A stretch of 64,000 nucleotides of DNA, taken from positions 1 to 64,000 of the forward strand of contig NZ_FNPZ01000008.1 in the NCBI RefSeq assembly GCF_900107435.1, in the 5' to 3' direction. The translations under genes were made by a program, and so were the position numbers. The DNA is from Herbiconiux ginsengi. Its GTDB lineage: Bacteria; Actinomycetota; Actinomycetes; Actinomycetales; Microbacteriaceae. Below are positions 36,225-43,979 of this stretch, piece after piece; within the stretch, counting starts at the first letter, position 1; the number at the start of each line of letters is the position of its first letter. Under the pieces are notes generated by a model, which searched no databases, was not told where the DNA came from, and saw only the letters and a list, made by a program, of their open reading frames with translations.

Positions 36225-37169
36225 CTATGAAGGTGCAGCGATGGACTGCATGATCCCAACGACAGCTTCCACTCGCGGGGGCAACGGGTTCGAGCGCCAG
36301 GCGACGAGCACTCCCAATGTGGGAGTGGGAGGGGTGATGGGCAGGTAGACGACACCGTGGAGTTCGCTGGGCAACGGGAGTTGATCGAGATTCAGCTGAA
36401 TCCCGTAGCCGAGGCCCCGCTGGATGAGGGATCGATGCAATTCCCGGTCGTCCGTGCGGTATGCGATCAAAGGAGTCACACCCCGGCCGCGCATGAGTTC
36501 GAAGGTGTGGAGTCGGCTCGCGGTGATATCGAGGAGAACCATCGGATGCGACGCGAGGGCCTCCAGCGAGATCGTGGGCTCCTTCGCGAGCGGGTGGTCG
36601 CGGGGAAGAAGCACCATCATCTCGGCGGCCATGAGCTTGCGCTTGGAGAATTCGGGGATGAAGTCCAAGTCATAGGTCACGATCAGATCGAGTTCCGCAG
36701 CGTCGTGTGCCTCCAACAACGTGGGCATGTCGCCGATGACATGCTCGATCGCGATGTTCGGATGCTGCGCCTGTACTTCGACCACCAGGTCGGGGAGGAT
36801 GTGATTGGCGAGAGTGCCCGTGAAGCCGATGCGGACGGGCCCCGCCAGCGAGAACTTGCGGTCTCCCACGGAGCCCGTTATGAGTTCCGCCTCCGCGAGC
36901 AAACGGTAGGCGATCCTGAGGATCACGCGCCCGTCCGAGGTCAGCGTCGCGCCCTTCGATCGCCTCCGAACCAGTAACGTCGCTCCGAGTGATTGCTCGA
37001 GCGAGGAGATCGCCTCGGACACTGCGGAGCCCGATGCATGCGTGGCGATCGACGCGCCGGCGATCGACCCGGTCTCCGCGATGGCCACGAAGTACTCGAG
37101 TTGACGAAGGGAGAATGGCGTTGGCGCTCTGAAGGCCTTGCCCGCGGTGGCATGGTCCGGCTCGCTCAC
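36225..37169 (-). CDS. LysR-family transcriptional regulator
   Basis: 314-aa regulator. Winged helix about residues 18-80 (SLRQLEYFVAIAETGSIAGAS, then SLEQSLGATLLVRRRSKG) and a two-lobed effector domain (GPVRIGFTGTLANHILPDLV ... LMRGRGVTPLIAYRTDDRELH). It starts at GTG 37167-37169 with GGGGGA upstream. It is on the same strand as, and directly upstream of, the SBP-CocE-ABC operon, so control of that operon is likely; LysR regulators more often diverge from their target. Confidence 0.88.
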   Translation of the reverse strand: MSEPDHATAGKAFRAPTPFSLRQLEYFVAIAETGSIAGASIATHASGSAVSEAISSLEQSLGATLLVRRRSKGATLTSDGRVILRIAYRLLAEAELITGSVGDRKFSLAGPVRIGFTGTLANHILPDLVVEVQAQHPNIAIEHVIGDMPTLLEAHDAAELDLIVTYDLDFIPEFSKRKLMAAEMMVLLPRDHPLAKEPTISLEALASHPMVLLDITASRLHTFELMRGRGVTPLIAYRTDDRELHRSLIQRGLGYGIQLNLDQLPLPSELHGVVYLPITPPTPTLGVLVAWRSNPLPPRVEAVVGIMQSIAAPS

Positions 37170-37269
37170 AGGTGTCCCCCCGTTCTTTCGTGGCCCGACG
37201 CCCGAGAACCAATCATGTCAAGTCCGGCGGCCGGATGTCGCGCGGGTTCAACAGGAGCAGGTAGGCCAG

Positions 37270-37413
37270 GATGACGAGAGCGCCCGCGTCAACCCGGACG
37301 AGGATGTGTCCTCCCTGTTCGAAGAACGCGCCGCCGTCCATGACACGGCGAGTAGGAATGACGCCGCCACCCTGTTGAAGCACGGTCGCCGTTTCTACGA
37401 CATCCACCGTCTA
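37270..37413 (+). pseudogene. Fragment of an AbiEii/AbiGii-type nucleotidyltransferase toxin
   Basis: Between the LysR and SDR genes the plus strand reads LFEERAAVHDTASRNDAATL followed by LKHGRRFYDIHRL, which resembles the C-terminal part of AbiEii-family (type IV toxin) nucleotidyltransferases, where a Leu-rich helix is followed by a KHGRHxYD motif. About 45 residues remain and no start, catalytic GS...D motif or antitoxin is present. It is a relic; the assignment rests on a short match recalled from the family. Confidence 0.5.
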
Positions 37414-37453
37414 CGCATCGAGTCGGCATTCGACCCGGGACACTCATCAGGCG

Positions 37454-38197
37454 TCAGTCCGTGCGTCCTTCGGGGATGTGGGAGGTGAGCCCGCCGTCGA
37501 TCACGAACTCGGAGCCGGTGGAATAGGAGGATTCGTCGCTGGCGAGGAAGAGGACCAGGTTGGAGACCTCTTCCGGCTTGGCGGCGCGACCGAGTGGGAT
37601 CTGCAGTCGGGTGGCATCGATCCCGACGGTCATCGGCGTCTCGATCAGTCCGGGGTGGATCGAGTTCACTCGCACGCCGGCGGCGGCGAGTTCTACGGCG
37701 ACCGACTTCGTGAGCCCGCGGACTCCGAACTTGGCGGCGACGTATCCGTGCAGGCCGGGGCTTCCGCGAAGGCCCTCGACGGAGGAGATGTTGATGATGC
37801 TGGCGTTTCCGGTGGCGGCGAGGGCGGGGGCGGCGGCGCGCATCCCGTAGAACACACCGGTGAGGTTGATTCCGATGATCGTCGACCACATCTGGTCGGT
37901 GAACTCGTGCAGGGCGGCGCCGTTGGCGATGCCGGCGTTGTTGACCAGCACGTCGAGGGAGCCGAAGGTGCTGGTCGCGTGGGCGACGGCTGCATCCCAC
38001 TCATCCGGCTTGGTCACGTCCAGGTGGACGAAGGTCGCGTTCTCACCCAGCTTCGCGGCCAGCGCGGCGCCATCCGCGTCCAACAGATCGGCGATCACGA
38101 CCTTCGCGCCCTCCCGAACGAGCAGGCTCGAATGAGACGCCCCCATACCGCGTGCTCCGCCGCTCACGAGCGCGACCTTGCCTTCAACCCGACCCAT
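37454..38197 (-). CDS. Short-chain dehydrogenase/reductase
   Basis: 247-aa classical SDR. Cofactor motif VSGGARGMGASHSSLL, NNAGIANG, the active-site Ser in INISSVEG, and YVAAKFGVRGL (YxxxK). DLLDAD after the second strand suggests NAD preference. Close to 3-alpha/20-beta-hydroxysteroid or glucose 1-dehydrogenase-like SDRs, substrate unknown. ATG 38195-38197 has GGAG 8 nt upstream. It diverges from a decayed MmyB-like regulator. Confidence 0.92.
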   Translation of the reverse strand: MGRVEGKVALVSGGARGMGASHSSLLVREGAKVVIADLLDADGAALAAKLGENATFVHLDVTKPDEWDAAVAHATSTFGSLDVLVNNAGIANGAALHEFTDQMWSTIIGINLTGVFYGMRAAAPALAATGNASIINISSVEGLRGSPGLHGYVAAKFGVRGLTKSVAVELAAAGVRVNSIHPGLIETPMTVGIDATRLQIPLGRAAKPEEVSNLVLFLASDESSYSTGSEFVIDGGLTSHIPEGRTD

Positions 38198-38239
38198 AGT
38201 GCTTCTCCATTCATCAGTGAAGCTCCAGTGTGCGCCCGG

Positions 38240-38701
38240 CCGGTGACCCGGGTCGGGCCGAAGGTCCCACGCGAAATCACCGCGAGATCCGTACCCGGTG
38301 GGCGATCAGCTGGCCAGCCGCGTCTCGAACAGGGCCAGGCGGCGCATCCACCCAGGTGCTCGATGCCCTGGCGGCGGCGCTGCGGTCGAACGACGCCGGA
38401 CGCAGCTACCTCCGCGCGCTCGCCGAGGACTCCGGACACGTCGCGCCCTCCGAGCATCCCGAAACCGAATCGGTCGGATCCGGATGCGGTGGACGACCCC
38501 TATCGCCGGCCCGATGCCGGTGAGATGGTCTTCACGGACACCCACACTCGCGAACTGATCGGCCGGTTGTCGATGGCGAGCCCGGTCCTCGTGATCTGCG
38601 CCACCGAACGCAACTCCGCCTCGTCGGAAGCGATCCGGTTTCTCGCCCAGCTGGTCGGCGACCAGAGCGTCGACCTGCCGGGACGGATCGGCCGAGCCTA
38701 G
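38240..38701 (+). pseudogene. Decayed XRE/MmyB-like transcriptional regulator
   Basis: The plus strand of this roughly 500-base interval without an intact gene carries pieces of an MmyB-type regulator. One frame reads RLEQGQAAHP (end of the helix-turn-helix), then another frame continues STQVLDALAAALRSNDAGRS YLRALAED, and the first frame resumes in DPYRRPDAGEMVFT and LVICATERNSASSEAIRFLAQL, matching the MmyB ligand-domain end (YRHPxxGE... , ...xAEPGSxSxxALxLL). Frames change near 38345-38360 and again further on, and most of the ligand domain is missing. It stops at TAG 38699-38701. Such regulators often sit divergent to an SDR gene, as here. Confidence 0.65.
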
Positions 38702-40371
38702 AGACGCCCGAGGGCCGTCAGGAAGCGCTTGGTATAACCCAGGGCCGGCACCGTCGGCGTCGAGTTGCAGGTGTTCGAGAGTGCGGTCGAGCCGCACGGC
38801 ACGTCGCGATCGAGCGACCAGTAGTGCAGGCCGGCCAGCTTGTTGGCGACCGCGTAGGCTGTCATCTCGTCGATGTCCTGCAGGGTGAAGGTCTCGTCGG
38901 CGATGTCGTTCAGCGCGATCATCGGGGTGAGCTCGATCTTGTCGAAGGGCACCGCCGGGTAGCTGTGACGCAGGTTGGCGACCGCCTTGATCGCCGATTT
39001 GCCCATGTCGCAGATCGCGCCCGACATTACGCAGACGGATGACGACGCGGGGCCGTAGTCCATCACCATGAGGTTGATCGTGTAGTTGCGCAGCGGCGAT
39101 GCGAGCACCGCCTTGATCACGGCGTCGCCGGTCGTGTTGACGCCGCCGAAGCTGCCGTCGGAGGCGCCGAGCGTCGCGATGGTGAACGAGAAGCGCAGGT
39201 TCGGGTAGATGTCCTGCACTGCGGCCGCCGCCGCGACCTGGTTGCGGATGTCGGTCGTCGACTGCCCGCGCTCGATGTCGAAGTCGACACCGATGAGGTT
39301 GTCGCTGGCGTAGCGGTCGATGAAGGCGCGCATGCCCGCCGCGGAGGCGCAGGTGAAGCTGCCCGCCGCGCCACCGGTGCCGAGGATGTAGTCGTAGTCG
39401 GCGGCATCCAGTGCGGCGACGTTGTCGGCGGCGAAGTCCGTGCCCGACACGCCGGCCCAGTTCTCCGTGCCGCACTCGCCCGTGGCGAAGGCCAAGGTGA
39501 TGGTGTCCAGCTGCGGCAGGGTCGACTGCAGCGTCGTGCCCGCGCCGACGAGCGGGGTGGCCGAGCCGTTGACCGCCGTGGTCCCCATCCGGTGGCCGGT
39601 GCTCCAGAACATGGCCTGCGCGATGTCTTTGTAGGGGCTGAACACCAGTCCGCTGGCTGTGCCGGTGGTGGGAGGTGTTCCGGGGTTCCCGGTGGGTGTG
39701 GGTGTCGGGGTCGCCGTGGGCGTCGGAGTCGGGGTGGGCGTCGGCGTGCTGGTGGTGCACGTGGTCTCGCTCCAGTACTGCGGCGCGGCGCTGGGTGACC
39801 ACCAGTTGGGGGCGAAGGTCGAGACGTAGGCCTTGCCGTTGAAGGTGACCTTGTCGCCCTTCGCGTAGGCCGGATCGCCGGAGTACGGCTGGGCGAACGG
39901 CTGGCACGCGGTGGGCGTCGGAGTGGGGGTGGGCGTCGGAGTCGGGGTGGGAGTTGCCGTGGGAGTCGGAGTCGGGGTGGGTGTCGGTGTAGGCGTCGGC
40001 GTGCTGGTTGTGCACGTCGTCTCGCTCCAGTATTGCGGTGCGGCGCTGGGCGACCACCAATTGGGCGCGAAGGTGGAGACGTAGGCCTTGCCGTTGAAGG
40101 TGACCTTGTCGCCCTTCGCGTAGGCCGGATCGCCGGAGTACGGCTGACGGAAGGGGGTGCATCCGGTCGACTGCGCAGCGGTCGCGGCAGAGGCGGCAGC
40201 GGCCGACGACGCGGAAACCACCGACGCGCCCACGACCGACGAGCCTGCGATGATCCCGAGCGCCGCGACGATCGTCACCGCGCGGAGAGCGAGGCGCCGA
40301 TTCGATGACGCTGCGCGTCTTCCGCCGCGCGCTCGGGTTCTCGTCTCGTCATCCGGTCGCATCGTCGACAT
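38698..40371 (-). CDS. Secreted GH18 chitinase with two chitin-binding modules
   Basis: 557-aa exported enzyme. After a basic N-terminus and long hydrophobic signal/anchor segment it has two nearly identical carbohydrate-binding modules (CBM5/12 type; PYSGDPAYAKGDKVTFNGKA ... NWWSP), separated and followed by Thr-Pro linkers, then a GH18 barrel about 250-550. The catalytic motif DxxDxDxE is seen as IGVDFDIERG, with Glu as acid. LMVMDYG and GLHYWSLDRDVPC are barrel motifs. I start at ATG 40369-40371 with GGAAGG upstream rather than ATG 40413. It hydrolyses chitin outside the cell. Its stop overlaps the stop of the MmyB relic on the other strand. Confidence 0.9.
   Translation of the reverse strand: MSTMRPDDETRTRARGGRRAASSNRRLALRAVTIVAALGIIAGSSVVGASVVSASSAAAASAATAAQSTGCTPFRQPYSGDPAYAKGDKVTFNGKAYVSTFAPNWWSPSAAPQYWSETTCTTSTPTPTPTPTPTPTPTATPTPTPTPTPTPTPTACQPFAQPYSGDPAYAKGDKVTFNGKAYVSTFAPNWWSPSAAPQYWSETTCTTSTPTPTPTPTPTATPTPTPTGNPGTPPTTGTASGLVFSPYKDIAQAMFWSTGHRMGTTAVNGSATPLVGAGTTLQSTLPQLDTITLAFATGECGTENWAGVSGTDFAADNVAALDAADYDYILGTGGAAGSFTCASAAGMRAFIDRYASDNLIGVDFDIERGQSTTDIRNQVAAAAAVQDIYPNLRFSFTIATLGASDGSFGGVNTTGDAVIKAVLASPLRNYTINLMVMDYGPASSSVCVMSGAICDMGKSAIKAVANLRHSYPAVPFDKIELTPMIALNDIADETFTLQDIDEMTAYAVANKLAGLHYWSLDRDVPCGSTALSNTCNSTPTVPALGYTKRFLTALGRL
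39745..40160 (-). repeat. Duplicated chitin-binding module and Thr-Pro linker repeats
   Basis: Two copies of a roughly 160-base unit encoding the same binding module lie at about 39747-39905 and 40000-40158. The proteins differ at only a couple of residues (FRQ/FAQ) while some codons differ, so the duplication is not brand new or has been maintained by gene conversion. Between and after them, GTCGGAGTGGG-like short repeats encode Pro-Thr linkers. Confidence 0.85.
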
Positions 40372-40442
40372 CCCCGTGCCTTCCCCCGAATCGCCGATCA
40401 CGGATCGACGCATCCCAGCCCGATACCCGGGTGACGCTGAGT

Positions 40443-41576
40443 CTAGTGGTGCGGGATTTCCTTCGAGTTTCCGTTTTCTGCGCGCGCCCCGGTGCGTGAC
40501 GCTCGGGTCTGGCCCGCCGTGTGCGGGGAGACCGTGACGAACGGGGAGGTCGCCGCCCGCACCAAGGCGCTGTAGTCGAGGCCGAACGCGAGTTCGTCGC
40601 CGACCGCGACGTCGTGGTCGCCCACGTCGACGACGAGGTGGTCGCTGCTCATGCCGAGCACGGTGATGCCCTCCGGTGGCGTCAGGCCGTCGGGATCGGC
40701 ATCCTGACGGCCGAGCGCGACGATGGCCTGGCGGATGGTTCCGCCGCCGCGGCGAGGTGCCTGGTGGCCGAAGGAGGCCTGGGCGATCTCACCCCACGGG
40801 CGCGCCGGTTTGGTCTTCGCCTCGATGACCTCGCCCACCAGGGTGAACGCGTCGGTGCGCAGGCCCGCGATCGGGTTCCGGTGGAGAGGCTCCGTTCCCA
40901 GCAGGATGGATTCGCCGAGGCGCAGCTCGTCGATGCGGCCGATGTCGTCGGAGCTCAGAGCCCAGGCGAGGTTGGCCGAGTTGCCACCGGAGACCACCGA
41001 CAGGGTTCGTCCGCGCGCCGCCTCGACGGCCTCGACCAGGCGCGAGAGATCATCCATGTTGCGCTGATCGGGTACGACGCCGCTCTGGCAGGCGAGGTTG
41101 GTGCCGAGCCCCGCGAGCGTGAGGCCGGGCAGTCGCTCCACCGAGAGCGCGGCCGACACCACGTCGTCGGCGGCGATGCCCTCGCGCAGGTCGCCCAATT
41201 CCACCATCAGCACGACGCCGTGTGTGGTGCCGTGGTTCAGAGCGGCCGCCGACAGCGCAGCGAGCACGGCCGGTTCGGTGTTCAGACTCGTGTCGGACAT
41301 CCGGATCGCCTGCTCGACCTGGCTCAGCATCGGCGAACGGATGAGGGTGAGCGGCGCAGCGACGCCGCCGGCCCGCAGCCGTTGCAGGTTCTCCACGCGC
41401 GAGTCGCCGAGACCGGTCGCCCCGCCGCGGAGCATCGCCTCGGCGACGTCCGGCAGGCCCCGCAGCGCCTTCGAGACGCCCGTGACGCGGATGCCCACCG
41501 GGGCGAGACGGTCGACGAGGATGCGGGTGTTGCCGGCGATCGCGCCGAGATCGATGTCGAGGCGGGGCGCGGTCAC
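40443..41576 (-). CDS. PLP-dependent amino-acid racemase (alanine racemase N-domain family)
   Basis: 377-aa fold-III PLP enzyme related to predicted amino-acid racemases such as ornithine racemase. The N-terminal LDIDLGAIAGNTRILVDRL precedes the PLP lysine in VTGVSKALRG; later SVVSGGNSANLAWAL and ELRLGESILLG bind the phosphate. It starts at GTG 41574-41576, overlapping the stop of the DUF1611 gene (GTGA), so the pair is one unit. Substrate unknown; given the partner, a D-amino acid is likely. Confidence 0.85.
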   Translation of the reverse strand: MTAPRLDIDLGAIAGNTRILVDRLAPVGIRVTGVSKALRGLPDVAEAMLRGGATGLGDSRVENLQRLRAGGVAAPLTLIRSPMLSQVEQAIRMSDTSLNTEPAVLAALSAAALNHGTTHGVVLMVELGDLREGIAADDVVSAALSVERLPGLTLAGLGTNLACQSGVVPDQRNMDDLSRLVEAVEAARGRTLSVVSGGNSANLAWALSSDDIGRIDELRLGESILLGTEPLHRNPIAGLRTDAFTLVGEVIEAKTKPARPWGEIAQASFGHQAPRRGGGTIRQAIVALGRQDADPDGLTPPEGITVLGMSSDHLVVDVGDHDVAVGDELAFGLDYSALVRAATSPFVTVSPHTAGQTRASRTGARAENGNSKEIPHH

Positions 41577-42715
41577 CGTGTGCTCGAGGCGAGCGGCGCC
41601 TCGAGCATCGGGAAGGCCTGCAGCACCATGTCGACGAGCCGGCCGAGCGGACGGGTGAGTGGATCGGTGGCGGGCAGGCCGAGAGCGAGTTCGTACTCGT
41701 CGATGACGTCGCCGATCTCGTCATCCGTCATCATCTCGTGGTTGATGGTGACACCGATCACCTTGGTGTCGGCGAAGGCCTCGATCAGGGCGATCTCGCT
41801 GGCGATGGTGGGCATGGCGACCATCGGGAAATCGCCCAGCACCGTGCGCTTGGGGGCATGCTGCACGATCACGCCCGCCGGCCGGCTGCCGCGCAGGATG
41901 TGCGCCGACGTGATGTAGGCCGGATGGCTGAGCGCGCCCTGGCCCTCGACCACGATGATGTCGGGGTTCTCGCCCTCGAATGCCGCCACGACCTGGTTCT
42001 CGACCTCGCCCGAGCAGAACTGGGGAACCAGGGCGTCGAGCGCCACACCGTACTTTCCGCCCTGGATGATGGTGGTCTGGCCTGTGCCGACCAGCACGGC
42101 CTTGATGCCCCTGGCGTTCAGAGCCTGCACCAGCAGGGTGGCCGTGGTGCGTTTGCCGATGGCGCCGTCGGTGCCGAGCACGGCGATGCGGGGGCAGGTC
42201 ACGTCGAAGATGCGGCCCGAGAAGAGGTGCAGATCCTTCTTGTCCTTCGGGCGACGCACATCCGTGATCGTGACCCCGGCCAGCAGGGCGGCGGCCACGA
42301 ACTCCGCGTCGTCGTTCAGGAACTCGTGCAGGCCGTTGATGACGTGCATGCCGCGCGAGATGCCGTCGAGCAGCACGACCCGCTGCGCGGCCGAGAGCAG
42401 GCCGTCGGCCGGGGCGACACCGCAGATGAGGTAGTCGGGCACGCGGCCGGCGTGAGCGATGGCGGCGGACAAGCTGTCGAGCACGGGGATGCCGTTGGTC
42501 GTGCCGTCGAGGAACAGACCGGCATCGACGCCGACGATCCGGCTGTCGATGACGCTCAGCACCTCGTACTTCTCGGAGTGGCGCACCAGGCCGTTGGCGG
42601 TCTTGCCGTCCTGCTCGCCGAACTGGCCTTCGCAGTAGACGACGGCGGTCGTGCCGCGGGGGAGAGAGGCCGTGAACGAATCGGAGACGGATGAATCAGA
42701 ACGGTGGACAGACAA
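41573..42715 (-). CDS. DUF1611 family protein (DgcN-like)
   Basis: 380-aa protein. N-terminal Rossmann-like domain, then a P-loop NTPase-like C-terminal half with VLGTDGAIGKRTTATLLVQAL and VVEGQGALSHPAYI. The family includes DgcN, reported to act on D-glutamate with an acyl/acetyl transfer role beside an epimerase. Here the partner is a PLP racemase instead. The start appears to be TTG 42713-42715, with AGAGGA 11 nt upstream; no ATG or GTG in frame fits, so the start is uncertain. A 19-bp palindrome lies just upstream. Confidence 0.8.
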   Translation of the reverse strand: MSVHRSDSSVSDSFTASLPRGTTAVVYCEGQFGEQDGKTANGLVRHSEKYEVLSVIDSRIVGVDAGLFLDGTTNGIPVLDSLSAAIAHAGRVPDYLICGVAPADGLLSAAQRVVLLDGISRGMHVINGLHEFLNDDAEFVAAALLAGVTITDVRRPKDKKDLHLFSGRIFDVTCPRIAVLGTDGAIGKRTTATLLVQALNARGIKAVLVGTGQTTIIQGGKYGVALDALVPQFCSGEVENQVVAAFEGENPDIIVVEGQGALSHPAYITSAHILRGSRPAGVIVQHAPKRTVLGDFPMVAMPTIASEIALIEAFADTKVIGVTINHEMMTDDEIGDVIDEYELALGLPATDPLTRPLGRLVDMVLQAFPMLEAPLASSTR

Positions 42716-42727
42716 GAGCGTGACATT

Positions 42728-42746
42728 CCTCTGAATAATTCAGAGG
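42728..42746. promoter_or_regulatory. 19-bp palindrome upstream of DUF1611/racemase pair
   Basis: CCTCTGAATAATTCAGAGG is a perfect inverted repeat with 9-bp arms around one base. It is AT-rich in a GC-rich setting, 13 nt from the proposed TTG start, and its right arm provides the AGAGGA ribosome site. It may be a repressor site or an RNA hairpin masking that site. Confidence 0.5.
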
Positions 42747-42905
42747 AGGCGACGGAATCGTGGCGGGGCCGGACGGCCCAACGGTCAACGAGAAGTCTTC
42801 CCTGATACCGGCGGACGCCGGCCCCAGAACCATAGCAGCCGCGCCTGGGCGCGGGGCGGCATCACCGAGTTCGGCACTTGACCACGGGGTTGCGGCTCCG
42901 CCAGC

Positions 42906-43394
42906 ATGAGCACCATGTATCTGGTGATGATCCTGGGGTTGATGATCGTCGCCCCCCTCGTGTCCATCGTGAGCGAGTACTCGGCCGGCGGCGGCACCAA
43001 CGATCTGCTGCTGCTCGTCGGCAAGTGGTTCGTGTTCTGGGCGGTGGGCATCCGGCTGTTCACGGCCGGGCTCTCGCAGAGCTTCCGGCCCGAGTTCACG
43101 GCCGGCAACATCCTCGGGTCGAAGTCGGCCGACCGCTCGGTGCTGCAGATCGTGCAGGAGCTCGGGTTCGCCAACCTGGGGTTCGGCGTGATCGGCATCC
43201 TCTCGCTGGTCTTCCCGACCTGGATCGTGCCGGCCGCCGTCGCGGGCGGTCTCTTCCTCGGCCTCGCCGGCATCCGTCACATCGGCAAGGCCGGCAAGAA
43301 CACGAAGGAGTGGATCGCCACCCTCACCGACCTGCTCGTGTTCGTGGTGCTGGCGGTGTTCGTGGTCTACGTCTGGACCACCGGCGCCGCGTAA
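42906..43394 (+). CDS. Small integral membrane protein (DUF6790-like)
   Basis: 162-aa protein with four predicted membrane segments: about residues 4-24, 36-55, 90-125 (two close segments, GFGVIGILSLVFPTWIVPAAVAGGLFLGLAGI in part) and 142-160. The loop RLFTAGLSQSFRPEFTAGNI and the EAL-like QELGFANLGFGV are conserved in a group of actinobacterial and other bacterial proteins of unknown function. It is a lone plus-strand gene between two minus-strand units. No ribosome site is evident before ATG 42906. Confidence 0.75.
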   Translation: MSTMYLVMILGLMIVAPLVSIVSEYSAGGGTNDLLLLVGKWFVFWAVGIRLFTAGLSQSFRPEFTAGNILGSKSADRSVLQIVQELGFANLGFGVIGILSLVFPTWIVPAAVAGGLFLGLAGIRHIGKAGKNTKEWIATLTDLLVFVVLAVFVVYVWTTGAA

Positions 43395-43400
43395 GCCCGC

Positions 43401-43979
43401 CTACCAGCTCCGCAGCACGGTGGCCTTCGGGCCCGCCACCAGGCTCGACGGCGGCACGTCGTCGGCCACGATCGCGCCTGCCGCGATCACCGCGTCACGC
43501 CCGATGGTGACGCCCGGCAGGATGGTGGCGCCGGCGCCGATCCACACGTTCTCGGCCACGTCGATCGGCGCACCGGTGAGGTACTGGCGGCGCTCGACGG
43601 GGTCGACCGGATGCCCCATCGTGATGAACGTGGCCTTCGGGCCGATCATCACGCCCTCGCCCAGCCGGATGCCGGCGAAGTCGAGGAAGGTGCAGCCCTG
43701 GTTGATGAAGACCCGCTCGGCCAGCTCGAGGCCCCGTCCGTGATCGGTGTAGAACGGCGGATAGATCGTGACCCGCTGGGGCAGTGGGCGCCCCAGAATC
43801 TCGGCGAACAGCGTCGCCTTGCCCGCCTCGTCGTCGAAGGGCAGCAGGTTCAGGCGCGAGGTGAGCGCCGTGACCTCCCGCACCCGCTCGTTCATCGCCC
43901 GGAACTCGGGGCCTAGCACGCGTTCGCCTCGCGCCAGCAGCTCGGGGTCGTGGATGGGGAGGAAGCGGTCGGCGCTCAT
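43401..43979 (-). CDS. Sugar O-acetyltransferase (maltose/galactoside acetyltransferase family)
   Basis: 192-aa left-handed beta-helix hexapeptide enzyme that transfers acetyl from acetyl-CoA to a sugar. N-terminal helical part (LLARGERVLGPEFRAMNERV), then FINQGCTFLDFAGIRLGEGV and the catalytic-His region ITMGHPVDPVERRQYLTG, ending in the hexapeptide coils IGAGATILPGVTIGRDAVIA and DDVPPSSLVAGPKAT. It overlaps the MFS gene stop by four bases, so both are co-expressed; acetylation followed by export of a sugar is plausible. Confidence 0.92.
   Translation of the reverse strand: MSADRFLPIHDPELLARGERVLGPEFRAMNERVREVTALTSRLNLLPFDDEAGKATLFAEILGRPLPQRVTIYPPFYTDHGRGLELAERVFINQGCTFLDFAGIRLGEGVMIGPKATFITMGHPVDPVERRQYLTGAPIDVAENVWIGAGATILPGVTIGRDAVIAAGAIVADDVPPSSLVAGPKATVLRSW

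Noticed and set aside
39690-40000. Short tandem repeats that might be a CRISPR-like or satellite array
   Set aside because: They are in frame within the chitinase gene and encode Thr-Pro linkers.
38698-40162. Long second minus-strand frame across the chitinase gene
   Set aside because: It reads His/Arg-rich repeats produced by the linker codons in another frame and has no domain.
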